NCBI RefSeq assembly: GCF_000316035.1
Contig: NZ_ANHX01000011.1
Coordinates: forward strand, 496,001 to 560,000
DNA length: 64,000 nt
Direction of reading: 5' to 3'
From: Paenibacillus sp. PAMC 26794
Lineage (GTDB): Bacteria; Bacillota; Bacilli; Paenibacillales; Paenibacillaceae
Below the pieces are notes generated by a model. It was not told the origin of the DNA, ran no database searches, and saw nothing but the letters and a program-made list of their open reading frames with translations. This document shows positions 61,101-64,000 of this stretch, piece after piece. Position numbers and translations under genes: made by a program. Each line of letters begins with the position of its first letter. Positions within the stretch are counted from its first letter, which is position 1.

Positions 61101-64000
61101 TAGCCGTTCCCCCTTCAGGTATGGCTGTATCCCCTGTGCCGTAGTCCGGATTATATGCACCGACAAAATAATGAATTTTAGTGCTTCCGGTTTTCGTAAA
61201 TAGCGTGAAAAGGGCATTTTCGTTCGAATCCTGGACCGTGAGATGACCTTCTGATGGATAGGCACTCACATTACCGGATTGCCAGTCAAAGTTCACGTTC
61301 ACCTGATCGCCGTTCACGGCATCAAACAGACGGAATACCTTGGCCCGATTGCCCGATCCGGAACCCGCGACGGACAGTACTTTATTTCCAGACTGTTCAA
61401 CAACGCTTCCCGTCATGGTTCCTGCAATACCCGTGGCATTGACCATCGCATACTGGTAGTCGGCAGCGTCACCTTCAAAATCCTCCTCATAGAGTTGGGT
61501 TTCCGGCTCTGGCTCGGGTTCGGAAATATCCGGGTCGATGACCAGCGACGAGATACTTAGCTCCATGTCTTTGACCGCACCAGCAACGAGTCCGGCAATT
61601 TTCTGTGCACCATAGCTGCTGAAATGCGTATTATCGTTGATCCCATTCGGGTATTTTGGATATTCACCCGGATTAGCATATAGGAACACTTTTTCCGTAG
61701 CTGTATTTCCAATTTTGTCGTAGTAAGCAATACTCAACTTGCTGAGATCAATCAGTGGCACATCCTGCTCTTCAGCTACTTCTTTGGCAGCCTGAACGTA
61801 TGTCGGGAAGCTGACGTTGAATTCCTGAGTCACTGTATTAAAATCTCTGCGTCCAACCGGAGTCAGCAATACCGGTGTAGCACCCCGTTGTTTGGCACCG
61901 TTTACATAACGAGCCAAGTAAATCTTATAGTCCTCCGGTGATGCGTAACGGTCCGGTATCCCTGCACTGGCGTCGTTATGACCAAAGGAAATGAAGAAGA
62001 AGTCCCCCGGTTTAATTCGCTGCAGGATCGTATCGAGACGACCGTCTACCATAAAGGATTTACTGCTTCGACCGCCGATCGCATCGTTCACGATCACTGC
62101 CCCATTGGAGAAATAACGTCCGAACTGCTGGCCCCATCCTTCTTGAGGAGCCTGCGCTTCACTATAAGATTGCATGGTTGAATCACCAGCCATATAGATC
62201 GTTGTTGCCGCACCAGCCGCTTTCTCTGGATATTTCTCGATGATGACGTCTTGGATGTCTATGGCTGTACCCGTGAAGAGAAGATCAAGCTGTCCATCCA
62301 CCACAGCAATATCATAGGAATACTCCAGTGGTGCTCCTGCTGTCACATTGGTTACGGCGAGCTTCTGGACGAATTCGGATTTGACTCCAACGTTCGAGTC
62401 ATTTGCATCATTGCCCAATCGCAGCGTCACCTTATAGTTGGCATTTGGCAGGTCAACGGCAAATGTCGTGCCTGTCGCGACCGAAACCTCATTTTCTCCG
62501 ACGGTAACACCGCTTGTATCTTTGAAGCCGTATCCCGGATCTTGTGCGTAGAGCGTATCCTGTATGTTCGTACTTCCTGACGCAGTCTCTGTACCAAAAT
62601 TAAAGCGGTAGGCCGGCTCCAGCATTTCAGCTTCACGAGTCAGCGCCAGATCGGCTTTAGGGAATGTCGTAGCTTCCGCTCCAAGATAAAAGCCGGTATG
62701 AGGCGGTTGGTTGTAGGCTACATTTTGCCAAGCTACGCCAAGTCGATACACAGGGTCCTGCATCAGCGTAGGGATGCGATAGTCTGAAGGAATGGTCGTT
62801 GTGTAGAGACGATACTCCGAACTATCTTCGCTCCGCAACAGAAGCTCCTCACGCCAGTCGCCCAGAATGTCCGCCTGAAGTGCCGGATTGCCTTTGGTAT
62901 GGTTGTTCGTTAACGTACCGGTTGCCCGGAAGATTTCATTCAGCTTTTTGTTTTGGTAATCCCACTTATAGATGAGCGGAATTCCTTTGGCTGTGCTATT
63001 ATCCCACTCATGATCCAACAGCTCCCGCTGAAGATCTCCATCCCACCAGATGGCGAAATTGGCGGTTTTGGGCCCTTCCTCCACAGTGTAGATAGCCTCT
63101 CCGGCTGCTGAATAGGTATTGGTTACAGGTACACTTTGCCCGTTGGTAACGGTCGTGGCCCATGATTCGTAACCTGGATAGTTCGGATCAATGTCCGCCG
63201 ACATCCCGCGACCGGTGTCAAAACCTGTTTTCTCACCCCAGAGGATTTCACCTGTTGCCGCATCGCGCATCTCCAGTCCGTATGCCGCATCCGAATGTTC
63301 ATGCACGCTTACGACCTGATAGCCCTCCCGGTTCGGATCGAGCTGGCCGGCGTGCATGGCGTCACCGTGGCCGAGTCCGGTGCTGTACAGCAAGCTGCCG
63401 TCATCATCAATGGCCAAGGCGCCAAACATAATTTCGTCCTTGCCGTCCTTGTCGACATCCAGCACACTTAGATTATGGTTGCCCTGTGATTGATATTGTG
63501 ATCCTGCTTCGTTTGTGTCGAACGTCCAGCGCTTGACGAGTTCCCCACCAACATAATCATAAGCAACAAGCACAGTGCGGGTATAATAACCCCGGCTCAT
63601 TATGACACTTGGCTTCGTACCGTCCAGATAAGCAATCGCGCCAAGGAACCGATCTACACGGTTGCCATAGCCGTCACCCCAATCGCTGACATTGCCTCTT
63701 GGCGGATCATAATTCACCGTGGATACGGCTGCACCAGTCTCACCGTCAAACAGCGTGAGATATTCCGGCCCCGATAGTATGTATCCGCCGTCGTTGCGAT
63801 AATCCTTCGTCCCGTCACCAATGACTGTGCCTTGGCCGTCCTTCGTGCCGTCCGCCGTCTTGACAACAACCTCGGCCTTTCCGTTGCCATCCAGGTCATA
63901 CACCATTAACTGTGTATAATGCGCTCCGGCGCGGATATTGACCCCCAGGTCAATCCTCCACAGCTTTGTGCCGTCCAGTTTGATGGCATCGATATAGACG
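58189..64000 (-). CDS. secreted rhamnogalacturonan lyase (PL11) fused to two CE12 esterases (5' end outside window)
   Basis: At least 1936 residues; the frame stays open to the window edge and the N-terminus, including any signal peptide, is missing. Order (visible part): PL11 rhamnogalacturonan lyase (about 1-440; RAGAHYTQLMVYDLDGNGK, RWTFDTNEAGSQYQSQGNHN, ILGDWREELLLRSED); a beta-sandwich then GDSL-type CE12 acetylesterase (about 455-810; AGDSTMQS, FISFGHND, DNTHFSSYG); a LamG-like domain (about 835-1040); a short helical FIVAR-like module (about 1055-1105); a second beta-sandwich and CE12 (about 1140-1490; ASDSTVAN, MQWSHND, DNTHLQMNG); Ig-like domains; and two C-terminal modules with MNLWWGTNATEYELYENG-type sequence resembling chitinase-associated domains. 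Lyase cleaves the pectin RG-I backbone; esterases remove acetyl groups that block it. An intact, very large tri-catalytic fusion. Confidence 0.92.
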   Translation of the reverse strand, partial: VYIDAIKLDGTKLWRIDLGVNIRAGAHYTQLMVYDLDGNGKAEVVVKTADGTKDGQGTVIGDGTKDYRNDGGYILSGPEYLTLFDGETGAAVSTVNYDPPRGNVSDWGDGYGNRVDRFLGAIAYLDGTKPSVIMSRGYYTRTVLVAYDYVGGELVKRWTFDTNEAGSQYQSQGNHNLSVLDVDKDGKDEIMFGALAIDDDGSLLYSTGLGHGDAMHAGQLDPNREGYQVVSVHEHSDAAYGLEMRDAATGEILWGEKTGFDTGRGMSADIDPNYPGYESWATTVTNGQSVPVTNTYSAAGEAIYTVEEGPKTANFAIWWDGDLQRELLDHEWDNSTAKGIPLIYKWDYQNKKLNEIFRATGTLTNNHTKGNPALQADILGDWREELLLRSEDSSEYRLYTTTIPSDYRIPTLMQDPVYRLGVAWQNVAYNQPPHTGFYLGAEATTFPKADLALTREAEMLEPAYRFNFGTETASGSTNIQDTLYAQDPGYGFKDTSGVTVGENEVSVATGTTFAVDLPNANYKVTLRLGNDANDSNVGVKSEFVQKLAVTNVTAGAPLEYSYDIAVVDGQLDLLFTGTAIDIQDVIIEKYPEKAAGAATTIYMAGDSTMQSYSEAQAPQEGWGQQFGRYFSNGAVIVNDAIGGRSSKSFMVDGRLDTILQRIKPGDFFFISFGHNDASAGIPDRYASPEDYKIYLARYVNGAKQRGATPVLLTPVGRRDFNTVTQEFNVSFPTYVQAAKEVAEEQDVPLIDLSKLSIAYYDKIGNTATEKVFLYANPGEYPKYPNGINDNTHFSSYGAQKIAGLVAGAVKDMELSISSLVIDPDISEPEPEPETQLYEEDFEGDAADYQYAMVNATGIAGTMTGSVVEQSGNKVLSVAGSGSGNRAKVFRLFDAVNGDQVNVNFDWQSGNVSAYPSEGHLTVQDSNENALFTLFTKTGSTKIHYFVGAYNPDYGTGDTAIPEGGTATDISKNQWVNMDATVNFAEKTLDLTLTNLADPTVTQTIADISLSSAAYADNVRSMRFLGTRKGGGGTLNWTTQIDNVRIEGTQLSSESGDQTVLIALYDEIKAIDLSEYTDASKAVVNRALAAAEAIFNTEATQAQVDHALNMLTVAKDSLTSEPGEELSEYKFDFGSGGAADGYIKVDAKRAYIEGNGYGFADTALTKDENRETGDLLKEDFTRVNGTSFLAEMEPANYRVTMTIGDAEESTSANVVVEQMTKLPLTSIAKGEFKEITYDIALIDGVFNFNFTGNAPKINALKLERLPDHSASDKPVIYLASDSTVANYAENYRPQAGWGETLGGYFDPNEVSIDNRAVGGLSSKTFLVGGYLNDILLDIQEGDYLFMQWSHNDSTPSRPERYLTPEQFKVYLKEYINGALQRGAIPVLVTPVNRRDFTGEVLNKSFPEYVQAMKETAQETETLIIDLNQASWEHFQELGTEGTKSIFMWVGTTEDNTHLQMNGAIKVSELVARLVKELNIPLSDFVTLEGETPEQEAPHTTATVEGELQNGWYTSPAQVTFTASDEDSEIEGTYYQINGGETVSGTQLTLTEEGTHTITYWSVDVDGNKESEQSLSISIDLVPPTIEIHGQTEYTIDQHVEISYTASDSVSGVEEPEGVLLDTPAYTLEPGLNQVTATVSDLAGWEQTVEYSFGVIATFDSLINLTNTFADESIDPNAGVLAEQLTNTLQQAKQAANNREGAKARQLLASYGNDVQAARGTVFTDEQVSVLIKWEEWLHQTTPLANAAPGTPVLSDNNGYDTGLKDGDYTITMNLWWGNNGNQFKLYENGELIKEISLVDQSPSAQSVQVDITGKKNGTYIYTGELINALGSTMSVPLTVIVTDASPGQAVLSNDNWDGDGNYNVTMNLWWGTNATEYELYENGVLIDTQSLQSHSPGAQSGVTSISGRVTGIYEYEAVLRNSSGETRSYTLNVAVRE

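Overview
The window looks like a chromosomal segment of a Paenibacillus-type endospore-forming Firmicute. This is inferred from gene content, not from a marker gene: secreted multidomain plant-polysaccharide enzymes (GH10 xylanase with CBM22/CBM9, GH32 fructanase, PL11-CE12-CE12 pectinase), class III FBPase, a SpoVB-like flippase, a CotH-type lipoprotein, a TPP riboswitch, Bacillus-type LexA boxes and a paeninodin-type lasso peptide precursor. No rRNA, tRNA or CRISPR array was seen. From 1 to 51.6 kb nearly all intact genes lie on the minus strand; 51.8-57.4 kb is mostly plus.

Layout. 0-4.6 kb: sugar ABC importer (binding protein and two permeases, no ATPase) facing a divergent GntR/LacI-hybrid regulator. 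4.7-6.7 kb: methyltransferase, collapsed AraC gene and an orphan lasso peptide precursor whose start codon appears to be ATA. 6.7-8.9 kb: threonine catabolism pair tdh-kbl. 9-13.2 kb: an accessory stretch of small genes and remnants (AAA ATPase, zinc ribbon, truncated amidohydrolase, SnoaL-like protein, broken osmolyte permease, HxlR regulator). 13.3-16.3 kb: SPL-type radical SAM gene and a LexA-controlled Y-family polymerase-YolD-unknown operon. 16.7-24.3 kb: RCC1-repeat protein, fbp, OYE-type reductase with its TetR regulator, acetyltransferase, phosphotransferase. 24.4-25.6 kb: membrane-protein remnants. 25.7-33.0 kb: a five-gene operon joining two sugar-importer permeases, an HlyD-like adaptor, a solute-binding lipoprotein and a 970-residue exported protein. 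33.4-35.0 kb: MarR and two nitroreductases. 35.4-39.2 kb: giant GH32 enzyme. 39.8-44.8 kb: secreted peptide, nucleotidyltransferase, CD3324-like protein, CotH lipoprotein, riboswitch-controlled tenA. 45-48 kb: xylanase and a fossil LicT-type antitermination leader in front of a truncated PTS gene. 48.2-51.6 kb: Gly/Pro-rich protein, ABC-F ATPase, YetF-type protein. 51.8-55.5 kb: His-rich exported peptide with a C-terminal LPKSG, sortase, secreted amidase, flippase. 55.6-57.4 kb: LysR and a divergent Asp-nucleophile hydrolase. 57.5-64 kb: GH13 remnant and the pectinase, which runs off the window.

Between genes from about 4.6 to 39.8 kb there are many short structured repeats of at least two families. 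All copies noted point the same way, against the prevailing gene direction, and several sit beside gene remnants. None was found between 40 and 64 kb. The main leads are the permease/adaptor/exported-protein operon, the orphan lasso precursor, the unidirectional repeats, the sortase cluster and the PL11-CE12-CE12 fusion.
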